A stretch of 64,000 nt of DNA from Asterias amurensis. Taxonomy: Eukaryota > Echinodermata > Asteroidea > Forcipulatida > Asteriidae. Positions 33,467 to 48,267 of this stretch are shown here, in pieces. The position numbers were made by a program, and so were the translations under genes. The stretch lies in NCBI RefSeq assembly GCF_032118995.1, contig NC_092657.1, forward strand, positions 741,891 to 805,890, read 5' to 3'. Each line of letters opens with the position of its first letter. The first letter of the stretch is position 1. The notes beneath the pieces are model-generated. The model did not search any database, had not been told where the DNA came from, and worked only from the letters and a program-made list of their open reading frames with translations.

Positions 33467-33480
33467 GGCGCCCTAGCAAC
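33467..33480 (-). promoter_or_regulatory. X-box-like (RFX) site near the DNAAF1 start
   Basis: Minus strand GTTGCTAGGGCGCC against the RFX consensus GTTGCC-AT-GGCAAC: first half-site five of six, second half-site four of six. X-boxes close to the start are typical of ciliary genes, so position and gene type support each other. The match is imperfect and could be chance. Confidence 0.4.
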
Positions 33481-33613
33481 GTTAATGAATTAATTTGGAC
33501 TGTTCTGTGAAATTCTTGTCTGGCATGCATGAAACATACAACAGTCGTCGTAAGAAATTGTTTGTCGGTGTCAACAGGTGGCGCCGTTGCACTTCCCTCC
33601 TATAATATACTGC

Positions 33614-34518
33614 AGACTATGGTGGCCCTGAAGGGACATCACATATCGCAAACGTGTGCGCATACGTATGCAATGTCGTGAAACAATTCGCAAATATGTG
33701 CGCACACGAATGCAATGTCGTGAAACAATTCGCGAATATGTGCGCACACGTATGCAATGTCGTGAAACAATTCGCAGAAAATGTGCGCACACGTATGCAA
33801 TGTCGTGAAACAATTCGCGAATATGTGCGCACACGTATGCAATGTCGCGAAACAATTCGCGAATATGTGCGCACACGTCTGCGAATATTATTTGCGATGT
33901 CGTGAATTTTATTGCATACCATGTTGCATACCTTTGAATAAAATGTCTAATGATCTGGGGGGTTTCTTTCCAACAGTGAGATAAGCGGTAGTCATTGCAA
34001 CAGTAGTCTTTGTTGTGAGGCAAGCGAGGCGTGTGGTCGTCCTTGGCCTGGTGCCAAGTTCCTGGGTATACACATGCTTTACAGAGGGAGCCTGCTGTAG
34101 CGCCACAGTACTCCCTAGATCGGTAACAAATTATCCACAACTATGACATCATCCTAATGGTATGCAACATGGTATGCAATAAAATTCACGACATTGCAAA
34201 ACAAATCGCACTCGTGTGCGCACATATTCACGATTTGGTTCACGAAATTGCATACGTGTGCGCACATATTCACGATTTGGTTCTAGAGATTGTATACGTG
34301 TGCGCACATATTCGCGATTTGTTTCACGACATTGCATACGTGTGCGCACATATTCGTGAATTGTTTCACGACATTGCATACGTGTGCGCACATATTCGCG
34401 AATTGTTTCACGATATTGTATACGTGTGCGCATATATTCGCGATTTGTTTCACGACATTGCATACGTGTGCGCACACGTTTGCGTTATGCGATGTCCCTT
34501 CGGGGCCACCATAGCAGA
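33614..34518. mobile_element. Fold-back element with 42-bp tandem repeats in its arms
   Basis: Ends AGACTATGGTGGCCCTGAAG and, inverted, TTCGGGGCCACCATAGCAG. Each arm contains five to seven copies of a 42-bp unit (TGCAATGTCGTGAAACAATT, CGCGAATATGTGCGCACACG); left-arm units start at 33671, 33713, 33755, 33798 and 33840. The arms end in GCATACCATGTTGCATACC (33915-33933) and its inverse at 34159-34177. About 225 bp of unique DNA form the loop. Since 42 is divisible by three, long artefactual ORFs cross the arms on both strands. The element lies about 135 bp upstream of the DNAAF1 first exon. Confidence 0.88.
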
Positions 34519-34855
34519 CCGTTAAATTTACATGCTGTGGGATCCGTGCTATGGCAATATTCCTGTACTCATTAATTACTTGTGGACCCGTGATATGGCA
34601 ATATTCCTGTACCCATTGCTTGTGCACAGTATATGAGAAAACAGACCGTTACATTTTCGTGCTGTGGACCCGGGATATGGCAATATTCCTGTACCCATTG
34701 CTTGTGCACAGTATATGAGAAGACAGACCGTTACATTTACGTGCTGTGGACCCGGGATATGGCAATATTCCTGTACCCGTTGCTTTGTGCACAGTGTGCA
34801 GAAAGCAATGGGCACAGGAATAACGCCATATCATTGGTCCATCACTGCTCAATAA
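34519..34855. repeat. Tandem ~82-bp repeat with an inverted end piece
   Basis: ACCGTTACATTT starts units at 34519, 34645 and 34727 (82 bp between the last two; the first unit holds an extra partial copy). Each contains GACCCGGGATATGGCAATAT and CCTGTACCCATTGCTTGTGC. The last unit ends with an inverted bit, CAATGGGCACAGGAATAACG. It directly abuts the fold-back element. Confidence 0.85.
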
Positions 34856-35148
34856 ATACTTGGGTCATCGTTTTTTAGCAGGACCGTTAGGATTGCATAG
34901 CGCCCTCAACTATGAGATACAATAATGCCTATTCTAACGTCTGTGAGACATGTCGACATCTTGGGACCAAGACTAACTGCACAAAACTTGGCACACCACA
35001 AATTTAAAAGCCCGCCCTCAACAAAGCTCTACGGACGGTAAGACTGTGGTATAATATTCACGCCGACTGGAATCAAAGTCTAAAATCAATCGCCATTTTT
35101 TTTTCTCGACAATAAACCAGCTCGGTCAAGAAAAACAATTTTGTAAAA

Positions 35149-36164
35149 ATGAGTGGGGAAATGACCATGAAGAAAACGGTTGAACAGCTCAGGCGAGAAG
35201 CTGGTGTGGATAGAATGAAGGTTTCTCAAGCTGCCGAAGAGTAAGTTTAAACTTTGAGCAAAAAGTGGCAGGGAACATAGAAAGGGCTTGTGTATTTCAT
35301 TAATTAAAACATTTTTGTGTAGGAAAGACAGCTCGACCTCTTTTTTGTGTAGGAAAGACTGGTCGACCTTCACAATTGAACATCTGCTTGATTGCTTGGT
35401 GGAGAGCCGTACTTTTTTATTTTTTATTTAGATGATCTTTCTGTCAAGAGAACCCTGTAATTTGATAATAACATATAGGTATCTTGTATAATGATATTGT
35501 TTGTTCTGACTAGGCCTAACAACATTAAAAACAATTGCGTAGGATCAATTCGGAAACTGATGCAACCTAAACTGTTGGTCATTCATTGGTATACAAATTA
35601 TAATTAATAATATTAATAATAAAGAATATTTATAGGGCGCCAAAATCCACCAAAATGAGGTGCTCAATGCGCACAGGAGGGGGAACCACACACAGCAAGG
35701 AAAATAAGACAAATAGACCAATTACACATAGGCGAGATTAAACAGTGTGGTTTTCAACTTAACCTTGAAAGCACTGTTTTTACTTCACTATCAATATCAT
35801 ACACACAGGAAATCTTCACTTGATATATAGATGAACTCCATATTGAATTTTTGGTAATTAAAGTCAACCGGACATAAGTGGCAATGACATCGCAGACGCT
35901 AGGCATCAGCTCCTCTCAAAGATAAACGTCCACTGGGATTAATCAGCTGAATCAAATGTCTACAAATAAAACATTTTTCTTTTTGTGACAAAAAATACCC
36001 TATTATGAAGGAGAAGTGAATGTTGATGATTGACTGTTCTTTGTTTACTTTATTGTAGCTTGCAGCAGTACTGTGAGAACAATGCCAACAATGATGCTCT
36101 GCTTACCGGTGTATACTTAACTGGTAACCCCTTCAAAGACAAGAAAGGCTGCACCATCATCTGA
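35149..36164 (+). CDS. Heterotrimeric G-protein gamma subunit (GNG5/GNG10-like)
   Basis: Two exons, 35149-35240 and 36059-36164, encode 65 aa: MSGEMTMKKTVEQLRREAGV, DRMKVSQAAED, LQQYCENNANNDALLTGVYL, TGNPFKDKKGCTII. The two helices, the VEQLRREAG and KVSQAA motifs, the LLTG and NPF signature and the C-terminal CTII box are diagnostic of G gamma. Cysteine 62 would be prenylated, followed by trimming of TII. It forms an obligate dimer with G beta at the plasma membrane. The start has a good context (AAAAATGAG) and length is typical (65-75). N-terminal residues look like GNG5, the DALL and EQL segments like GNG10, NPFKDKK like GNG12, so I assign no vertebrate name. Confidence 0.95.
35600..35790. 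repeat. Dispersed TATAGGGCGC repeat in the gamma-subunit intron
   Basis: AATAATATTAATAATAAAGA then TTTATAGGGCGCCAAAATCC and AGGTGCTCAATGCGCAC; same family as 1430-1690 and 28329-28660. Confidence 0.5.
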
Positions 36165-36172
36165 CTTTACAG

Positions 36173-36563
36173 GTATTTTATTTACCGTTTTATGAGACCT
36201 TAAAATTTCCCTCTCTGTATTGGTGCACTCTAGCTCTCATGACCAACTAGCCTTTTCATGTAATGATAAGAGGTTTGGTTTACAAAGAACACCAGACACT
36301 TTGGCATCTCGCAAACTCGAAGACACCTTGCAAACTCGGCACAAAGAATGGTGATACTATACGAACTCGGCACCGGCCTATTTTCGACTAACAAACTCGG
36401 CACCCAAGCAATCATTGACTATCTGTTTGCTGGATGGGGTCACTTTGTATTTGTGCATGTGCAAAGTTTGTGGGTGCCGAGTTTGCAAGGTGCCAAAGTG
36501 ACCGGTACCCTTTACAAACCCCTGAACAACTAATTTTAAAGCATTGTTGTTTTATACTTTCAG
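36173..36563 (+). other. Probable intron in the gamma-subunit 3' UTR
   Basis: Eight nt after the stop codon CTTTACAG/GTATTT looks like a donor, and ATACTTTCAG at 36554-36563 like an acceptor. The interval is largely filled by the MITE at 36276-36522. An intron so close to the stop should not trigger nonsense-mediated decay. Confidence 0.5.
36276..36522. mobile_element. MITE, GGTTTACAAAG ends with GCAAACTCG words
   Basis: Left GGTTTACAAAGAACACCAGA with CACTTTGGCATCTCGCAAAC, right GAGTTTGCAAGGTGCCAAAG and CCCTTTACAAACC. Repeated CTCGGCAC words fill the interior. Confidence 0.75.
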
Positions 36564-37193
36564 ATGAAATGCTGTTATTAACATAATCACCTGGATAACC
36601 ATGGAAACGGAAGTGTAAACTCTCTCAGCACCAGCCATTATATTTAAGACAAAGAAAGAAATCTTGCCATACTGTGCATCCCATCCAACCTATCTACACT
36701 CCACGGAAATGCAAACAAAGGACCGAAGCTCAAACTTGTTTATGATCATGAGTCATCAAAATATGTTCCAGATACGGCCACACAATATTTTCTTGTTTCA
36801 TCCAAAGCTTTGTTCAGTGTGTTTTTGAGTCGACACAAATCAAAGCACTGTAACACAGGATGCCATCGAAAAAATTAAGTGTGTTGAAATTAAATTAATA
36901 TTTTCAAGGCTGAGAACTATTGCCAGTTTTCTATGTTCAAGTTATAAACCACACCTATTTATGTTATGTTTTGAAAAGTTGCAATATTTATCATGTTTTT
37001 TTAATTGTTTGTGTTAGTAAAGTTGTGTTTAGAACTGTCCAACTGAAATAGAAAAACCCTGGTGGTAAACTTCTAAAATTCACATCGGAAATAATATTTG
37101 ACTGTGCTTAGCACCGTTTGGTGCTTACAGGCTTTATGAATTTAGGCCCTGTACCCCTTTCAAGTTTTAACATGAGACTCATTCAATGTTATG

Positions 37194-37346
37194 GAGTGCG
37201 TTTTGGCTACCCCAACCATAAACTGTTTCGGTTGTTGGTCGTTGGTTCTGCTGTTCATACTGAACGATAACCGAGTTGTGAGCTCGGTTACCGTTTTGGT
37301 TATGACATCAGAAACAGTTTTTGGTTGGGGTCGCCAAAACGCACTC
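37194..37346. mobile_element. MITE, GAGTGCGTTTTGGC ends
   Basis: GAGTGCGTTTTGGCTACCCC and GGGGTCGCCAAAACGCACTC are inverses; total 153 bp. Lies in the presumed 3' UTR of the gamma-subunit gene. Confidence 0.85.
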
Positions 37347-37639
37347 ATAGTGTTTACACATTAGTTTTTGTTATTAGAATCAGTGCATTATAGACTAACA
37401 AAGTAGATCCTCCAAAGCAAAACTCTTGATGACCTTTTATACTAAGCCTCATAATGGCCACTGACCATGACCTGGGTCACCTAACAAGCCATACGATTTC
37501 CTCCATTTGTCCTTGTAAACTGGCAAATGAAACATTGACAACTCTAAAGTGCAATGCAATACAAAAAGCCATTACTTTTTATCACAGGAAAGCTTGTATT
37601 ACTGTTCCATAATGAAGTCAGTGACTGCTTTATATTCAG

Positions 37640-37795
37640 AGAGCCCTATGTTCCGACAACCCTGTTCCGACACCCCATGGTTCCTACAACCCTGTTCCGA
37701 CGCCCCTAGGTTCCTACAACCCTGTTCCGACACCCCTATGTTCCTACAACCCTGTGTCCAGATACCTCTATAATCCGACAACCCTATGTTGCGGG
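37640..37795. repeat. Minisatellite, TATGTTCC / CCGACAACCCTG units
   Basis: Six or so units of about 16-32 bp (CCCTATGTTCCGACAACCCT, GTTCCTACAACCCTGTTCCG). Close in sequence to the larger minisatellite at 5660-6465. A nearby inverted scrap is GTGTCGGAACATGGGG at 37848. Confidence 0.85.
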
Positions 37796-38172
37796 GGGAA
37801 AAAAAACCACAATAATTTACACGTTAGGGTTAGGAAAATACACTAGGGGTGTCGGAACATGGGGATGTCAAAACTGTGGGGTAACCATGAAGTCCACTGT
37901 TATGAAATCTGTACATGTAGTTGTAAAGGGGTAGATTTTATCAGAATTTTCTAGTTTCAAATCACAGAAATTGCACACAGGACTCTAGGGTGTGTTTTTG
38001 AAGTCGGAAACAATAACTGTTTTGGTTGAATTGGTCTGTTTGATCCCTGGCCAATAATTGAAACAGTTAACGGTTCCTGCTTTGAAAATGCTAACCGGGT
38101 ATATAAAAGTGTCTCATATATTCTATGTGTTGTTTGTCAAAGATTGAATGTTGATTGTAATTCTATATGAGG

Positions 38173-38178
38173 AATAAA
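38173..38178 (+). terminator. Candidate polyadenylation signal of the gamma-subunit gene
   Basis: AATAAA in TGAGGAATAAATTGTGG. It would give a 3' UTR of about 1.6 kb after removal of the proposed UTR intron. Earlier variants such as ATTAAA near 36890 are also possible. Confidence 0.4.
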
Positions 38179-38253
38179 TTGTGGATTAGATTTAGAACAC
38201 AAAATGGCTCTGTCTCTCTCTACTTTATAAGCAGTCATGATATTCTTCCTACT

Positions 38254-38634
38254 TAAAGCCAGTGGACACTACTGGTAATTGTCAAAGACCAGTCTTCTCA
38301 CTTGGTGTATATCAACATATGCATAAAATAACAAACCTGTGAAAATTTGAGCTTGATTTGTCGTTGAAGTTGCGAAATAACTATGAAAGAAAAAACACTG
38401 TTGTCACACAAAGTTGTGTGCGTTTAGATGGTTGATTTCGAGACCTCAAATTTTAAACTCTAGGTCTCGAAATCAAATTCGTGGAAAATTACTTCTTTCT
38501 CGAAAACTACGTCACTTCAAAGGGAGCAGTTTCTCACAATGTTTTATACTATCAACCTCTCCCCATAACTCGTTACCAAGTAAGGTTTTATGCTAATAAT
38601 TATTTTGACTAATTACCAATAGTGTCCACTGCCT
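38254..38634. mobile_element. AGGCAGTGGACAC MITE, copy 2
   Basis: Ends AGCCAGTGGACACTACTGG and CCAATAGTGTCCACTGCC; interior GTTGTGTGCGTTTAGATGGT and the inverted pair CGAGACCTCAAATT / CTAGGTCTCGAAATC as in copies 1 and 3. TTAA lies at the left edge only. A (GTTT)n run follows at 38648-38684. Confidence 0.85.
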
Positions 38635-38689
38635 GTTTTTGGACCGTATGTTTGTTTGTTTGTTTGTTTGTTTGTTTGTTTGAATTCTA

Positions 38690-39025
38690 TATAAATGTAG
38701 ATGTACACAATACGAAAACTAACATCTGAAAATTTCTTTTCAAAAGCTGGTCACATTTTTGAGATATCACCAAAAATCGCCAGGGATGTCGCGTCCCTGC
38801 GGAAAGAAAAGTCCCTATAGGAGTACACAATATGAGAAGTGTTATCACAGTAACGCTTCTCAAAAGCAAATTTTGGGGCATAGAAACTGAACTACATTAC
38901 TTTGAAGTGCAATGTTTATCAAAATGTTTTATATCGGAAGTTGCTGTAGTCTTCGAACCAATAGTTTTTATTGCTAATAATTTTAAGAGTGATTATCAAA
39001 CAAAATTACATTCCCTTTTAACCAG
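38690..39025. repeat. Dispersed repeat (copy of the 1-170 family)
   Basis: Shares ATTACTTTGAAGTGCAATGT and TAATTTTAAGAGTGATTATC with the copies at 1-170 and 19880-20226, and TTTTTGAGATAT.ACCAAAAATC with the latter. Confidence 0.55.
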
Positions 39026-39029
39026 CTCG

Positions 39030-40200
39030 GCCAATCACGATTCAACAACCACAAACCATATTAAGCAATCATTCTTTTTTATTTTACAAGTTTTTAATTA
39101 AGCTGATCATTTTGTTCTATTAATATTAATTATTGAATCACATTTTTTTTTAAATATCCTCTTATTATACCGAGATCAAAGAAAAATTGTGAAAACCACT
39201 CCGTTATAATTAGGTTTAAAAATGCATACAAGATTGTGTGTGCAGAGGTGGTAACATAAACCAAGTTATCTTAGTTAATAAATACATTAACTTGAATTAT
39301 AAATAAACTGGTTTAAAGTGTTAAGTTAGCAATGAACTGTGTACTCTGATGATTTAAACCAGGTTTAACCTCTTCCTTTGTTGAGCTCTAAACGTTAACC
39401 CTACATCCAAAACTTGCTTAGCATTTCAGTTGCCAACAAATTTCATTGCTAACCGGCAAATGTCAGGTGGTGGTTTGTTTAAAACTTGTATGGACGAGGC
39501 CCAACTCCATAAAGCCTGTTAGCACAAAAAATTGCTTAGCACAAAAACTTTTGCTTAGCAAAAATAGGTTAACAGCCAGAATACCATACCATTACAACTG
39601 CTGTGACTGGTACCCCAGTAATTTCTTGCTAAGCTTAGAATATTGCTAAGCAGACTTTTTCCGCTTAACAGCTTTATGAAGTTGGGCCAAGCTCAGAAAC
39701 TATTGTGCCCTCTAACTGAGACTAACACAAAAACTAGCGTCTCTAATCCAAGATTAAGCAAACTGATGAAATGGGACGCTTAATAAAGTATCCCTTCCAC
39801 CAAAGCCAAAGAATAGGTCAGTTTTAAATAACTTGCTTCTTTCTAAAGACACTGTTTTGGTATTTCTTTAAAATCCCAGACAATGGACCATGGACAAGTT
39901 AGAAAACGTCTACCAACCAATCAAACAATGAAAGTACGCAAAACTCTCAGATAAATCAGGGAAAAATTCAGACGTGAGAGATGCAAATTCATAACAATCA
40001 AAATCTGCATAAAATTCAATAACAATATTTGTTAAGGTAAGTCATGTTAAATATATGTATGGGTTAAGAATAGTCATTCAAAAATGCAATATTACAAAAT
40101 ACTGTGAACAGAAATGTACATTCTCAAAATAAAAACAGCCGACTTGAATCAAATCACTGCAGCCACTTATAACATTTTGTGATTTTAAGGTAGAATTTGA
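39030..40200. other. Intergenic; one MITE, otherwise nothing recognised
   Basis: 39498-39688 is a GGGCCCAACTTCATAAAG-family MITE. The rest is AT-rich and without credible coding potential. Confidence 0.45.
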
Positions 40201-40823
40201 GCACCAAAGCCACAAGATGGGGAACTCAAGACGCCACTTTAGTAAGCACTTCTTATGCATGGGGTACGCCACAATGCTAACCCGAGGCGATGGGCGCAAC
40301 CACTGAGAGTGGTGGCGGACGTGCGCCCATAGCCTCATTTTGGGTAAGAATTATGACCTCATGCATAAATATTAAGAGAGGTGTATAGGTTACATGTAGT
40401 GCAGACAAAGACCATTGCTATCAATGAATAACAAAACTTTTGCTTTCTGAAATATGCACTGGATGCCATTTCAGTAAGCAACTCTTTTTATGCATCTATA
40501 GATAAGAGTAGACAATTACCATAGTATCAATGAATAACCAAATATTTGCTTGCTGAAATGGCGCCCATGAGTATTTCACATTCCAACAATAGCAATAATT
40601 GCATATGATGTCACTCTCCAAAGCGCACTCACTGAAGCCAAAATGCGCCCTCACTGAGACCAATTAGCACACTCATTGAGGCCAAAGGAGGCAAATCATA
40701 GACATAGCTGTTCTTTGTGCGTACAAATATGCGCGTAACCTCAGCGTCCCAGTAGCGTCTCTCTTTATGCGAAGGGTCTATAGATAAAGGTCCAGTTCCC
40801 CATCTTGTGACTTTGGCGATCTA
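40201..40823. mobile_element. Inverted-repeat element, CACAAGATGGGGAACT ends
   Basis: Left GCACCAAAGCCACAAGATGG and right CCATCTTGTGACTTTGGCG are inverses. Interior carries repeated TGAGGCCAAA / CACTCACTGA words (40615-40690) and sites TATGCATCTATAGATAAG. Confidence 0.7.
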
Positions 40824-40948
40824 TAATCTTTGGGTAGAATGTACTATTTGTGCGACTTTTTTTCTCCTAACCACTGCTTTAGTTTTCATCTAAGAATATT
40901 GCTGCTCTGGATTTGGCTAATTTCTGAAACAATATCTGGATACTTCCT

Positions 40949-41128
40949 GGGCCCAACTTCATAGAGCTGCTTAAGCTTGAAAAGTTGCTTAGCACAACCA
41001 AATTATGCTTACCGGTAATACCTGCCAAACTACCATGTACAAATTGTGACTGGTATCCTACTTATTTTACTAAGCAAAATAATGTTAAGCAATAATTTCT
41101 GCTTAGGCATCTCTATGAAATGGGACCT
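40949..41128. mobile_element. MITE, GGGCCCAATTTCAT family
   Basis: Ends GGGCCCAACTTCATAGAGCT and ATCTCTATGAAATGGGACC. The next 350 bp (41130-41480) contain two direct copies of a CCAAATGGCA-bearing segment related to the same family. Confidence 0.7.
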
Positions 41129-41887
41129 GGTCTAACATTTAGAGTGCTGGTTTCTAGTAACTCTGGGCCAACTGCTTACAAAACTACTGCCCTAAATGCC
41201 CAGAATTCTGTGGCAAATGTCACCAATTGGGCTCAACCCAAGGCCAAATGGCACTGTATACAGGGGGTGTAAGCGCAGAACTCCCTGGCCAATGACACCA
41301 TTAAATTGGGCTCAAATCAGGGCCAAATGGCAATGCATAACAATGAATTCCATGCTTACAGCACTGTTAAGCACAAGATTCTATGGGTCAAAAGGTCAGA
41401 ACTCCATGGCAAACAGCACAATGAAAAATGCTTAAGTTCAGCTTGTTCTGTGCAGGTGCCTTATAACCGTTGTATAAAAAACCCAAAATAACTAATGAAT
41501 ATTAAAACTACTTTTTTGTATAATACTATAATACAGTCACATTTACATAAGGATAACGAAAACATCAGAGAAAAACAGAAGATATATTAGTTGCCATGGA
41601 GATATATAAATTCATTGTTAACATATCAGCTGTTGTTGGAAGAAAACAGTTCATTTTATCGGAGCATCTTTTTCCCGTCTTTGACGCAATTTCATATGGC
41701 TGCTTAAAACAGTAACTTTCAAAGCTATGAAAAACTCTTGCTAAAAAAAAAACAGGCTACCAGCCAAAATGTCATACAATGTACATATACTTTTGGCTGG
41801 TTATCTGCTGGTGCATAGTTAATGCAATATTTTCCATCTGAAATCGAGATTTTGTATCTTAAATCACATGTTAGTAGATTAATCCAT

Positions 41888-42238
41888 TAAAGGTAGGGTC
41901 ATATGCCGTGTTAGCATTGGATTTAAAATGGTTAACTTAAAAGTTAACTTACCGAGTTAATTACCGGTTAATTACCATGCCCAAAAGTCCAATGCTAACA
42001 CGGCTATAGATTGGTAAATACACTGCTTGGTAGAAACACTGCAGCAGTGCTTTTTACCAATTTTTTTTTCTCTTTTCGGTCATTAATTTTTAGAGTAAAG
42101 GCCGACTCACACTGCAGCGATAACGAAAACGATAACGATAACGACGCAAAGAGAACGCATTTTTAACCTTCTCGCTCTCGTTATCGAGGCCTGTGTGACC
42201 GGGCCTTAACTACCAACGATATACCCTACCTTAAAGTG
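41888..42238. mobile_element. Outer MITE with two nested inverted-repeat elements
   Basis: Outer ends TTAAAGGTAGGGTCATAT and ATATACCCTACCTTAAAG. Inside: 41901-42007 (GCCGTGTTAGCATTGG ends) and 42096-42209 (TAAAGGCCGACTCACACTGC and GTGTGACCGGGCCTTA ends, with GATAACGAAAACGATAACG). Half of the latter recurs at 21740-21798. Confidence 0.7.
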
Positions 42239-42784
42239 TAAATTGGTCCACACTTTAGCTGGTTGAAAGAAGATATAGAAAAAGTTTTTGATTTTTGTTT
42301 ATGAATCTTTGTGTCTTCGCTTGGGCTTTCTTTTACAGCATTTTTCGTTCACTCTCTCAATTCATCACTAGCCAATAATCCATGTATACTTTTGTTGCCA
42401 CACCATTAAAATAAAAGAAAAAAAAACTTTACAAAAATGATGATGAACAAATTTCAAGATAAACAATGAAAATAATGTAAAAAAAAAAACTTTCATCGGT
42501 AAAATTATTATTATGTACAGTATAATCCTTTTACACACCAAAGCCCAGCAATTCTGAAATCCAACAAAATCCACTGCTTGTACGTTCACTAACTTGCTGA
42601 AAATTTCTAGTATTCCCCCCCCCTCTCATACTGGCATTACGTCTCACTGACAAGTACCCAAAGCCCCAAGCCAACAGGGGAACAACTTTAACCATTATTG
42701 AGTCAACAGAGAGAAAGGCATTTCTGTCCGAGTATGTTTAACAGATTGAAAACGGGGCTCATTTCATTAATTTTCTCGCGAGTT

Positions 42785-43015
42785 TTAAGTTCTGTTTATG
42801 TTTTGTCACAAACCAAAAGGGAAACTGACTGGGAAAATTTGACAGAAGTTTGGGTTGAACGAAGAAAATTTGACTAGAGTGGAATGTGAACCTGCAACCT
42901 TTAGATTGATGCGCTGGTGCTCTACCAACTGAGCTGTCTAGCCCTAATGTTGGCGCTCTTCCTATTTTGTCAATGTCTTTGTTTGGGTGTGCAGTTGGAA
43001 GCCATTCAACCTGTA
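42785..43015 (-). mobile_element. tRNA-derived SINE with good A and B boxes
   Basis: Minus strand from 42945: AGACAGCTCAGTTGGTAGAG (A box intact), anticodon region GCGCATCAATC, B box GGTTCACATTCC; 3' end CAGTTTCCCTTTTGG shared with 676-815. The D arm pairs well, the rest only partly. Confidence 0.7.
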
Positions 43016-43022
43016 GCTGCTG

Positions 43023-43247
43023 TATAGACCGTATTGAATAACCCCTTTGCTGCTATGAAAGTCGCCATCTTGTCGGGCAAACCGTATGCGCGTCTAAACG
43101 CGTACATCAAAGAAACACACAGCAAGCAGCGTTCCCGGTTTGATTTCTACAACACATGCATGCACACACACACATGCACACGCTTGCACACGCCATCTTG
43201 TAGGGCAGATATTTAACCGGTGACGTCATATTCAGTACGGTATATAG
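43023..43247. mobile_element. MITE-like element, TATAGACCGTATTGAAT ends
   Basis: Ends TATAGACCGTATTGAATAA and ATTCAGTACGGTATATA; CGCCATCTTGTCGGGC recurs in direct orientation at both sides; a (CA)n tract lies at 43160-43185. Confidence 0.6.
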
Positions 43248-43406
43248 CCAGGGATCACACCCGTAATATATTATTTCCTTTGTCATGCTCCGGATCTAGA
43301 TTATGATTAATTTTGTTAATGGAAACATCTCAACTTTGCACATAACTGTTATGTATGAGGTTCCCATGATAAATAGTTCCTGCCTAGAGCAATGGGCACA
43401 AGTCAC

Positions 43407-43500
43407 TAGGGGTGGGAAAGGGGCAGGAAAGGGGCAGGAAAGGGGCAGGAAAGGGGTAGGAGGAGACATGTCACTGGAGCGGGGAAGGGCAGGAAAAAGG
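43407..43500. repeat. Minisatellite, 11-bp unit GGGGCAGGAAA
   Basis: Four near-perfect units then a degenerate tail. G-rich on the plus strand. Confidence 0.85.
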
Positions 43501-43727
43501 GTGGGGTGCAACCAATAATTGTATCAAAAGAAAGAACATTGATAGTGAGAGAAACTATCTCTGAGAGACTGGCACCTCATCACAACCTGTTTTACCTCAA
43601 CCCTCCTACTGTCTGACCGATCAATTTCATCCCCTGTAGTTTTGAATAAGGGAACAAATGAGTAGGTGATAGCGCCCTCTTTTGACTGGATTTCCTCCAG
43701 ACCAACCAAAAAAGATGAAATGTCCCA

Positions 43728-43922
43728 AGAGTGGATTTCACAAAGAGTTAAGACTAATCTTGTCTCGAGTTAGGACGATTTACTCATCCTACCCAAGAAC
43801 CAGCCGTTACTCCTAAAGACTAGAGTCATAGGACTAGTCCTAAGACTTTCTTGGACTTGTCCTAAGTTAGGAATACCTTGGACTAGTCTTAAGTTAGGAC
43901 TATCTTTGTGAAATCGACCCCT
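43728..43922. mobile_element. MITE, CTAACTTAGGAC family
   Basis: Ends GTGGATTTCACAAAGAGTTA and ATCTTTGTGAAATCGACCCC, interior of GGACTAGTCCTAA words. Just past the ARF6 3' end. Confidence 0.75.
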
Positions 43923-44385
43923 GGACTCCTGTATTCCTGAATGATAGGCAAAGTACTCCAACCTGCATTATGACATCACAGCACTTGAACTTTGCTCTTT
44001 TCCGCAATTTTCAAATGGCTTTCTATGAGGAAAATGTCATGTTGTACTGGAACTTTGCAATTCTCCCTGAAGTTCAGAAGCTTAGTGACCACTTGCAGCT
44101 GATTTCAGATTTGAATAAACTCTCAACTACAGCTTGGCTAAAACACCCCGCCCCTCCCTTACTCTGCTCCTCCCTACTGGCACAAAGTCCCCTCATCAAC
44201 AGGTGGGATTTAAAAACCAAAACTTTCGGGACATTGCGGGGCGCCGTCAACGCCCCCCGTTCAAACTCACACCCCGGTTGTTTCAGATCAACATTTAAAT
44301 GCAAGTAAAATGAAGAGAGGAAAACATAAGGGTCCGTACATACAGTATACACTACATACAGAAGTAGAAAATGGGCCAACTTTTG

Positions 44386-48267
<3,882 letters not shown>

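Noticed and set aside
33117-33476. 119-aa plus-strand ORF
   Set aside because: Antisense to the DNAAF1 first exon and intron; AT-driven open frame without a domain.
33571-34627. 100-190-aa ORFs on both strands (VCAHIRELFHDIAY type)
   Set aside because: Generated by 42-bp units in the arms of a fold-back element.
43970-44308. 112-aa plus-strand ORF
   Set aside because: Antisense to the ARF6 3' UTR, low-complexity composition, no family resemblance.
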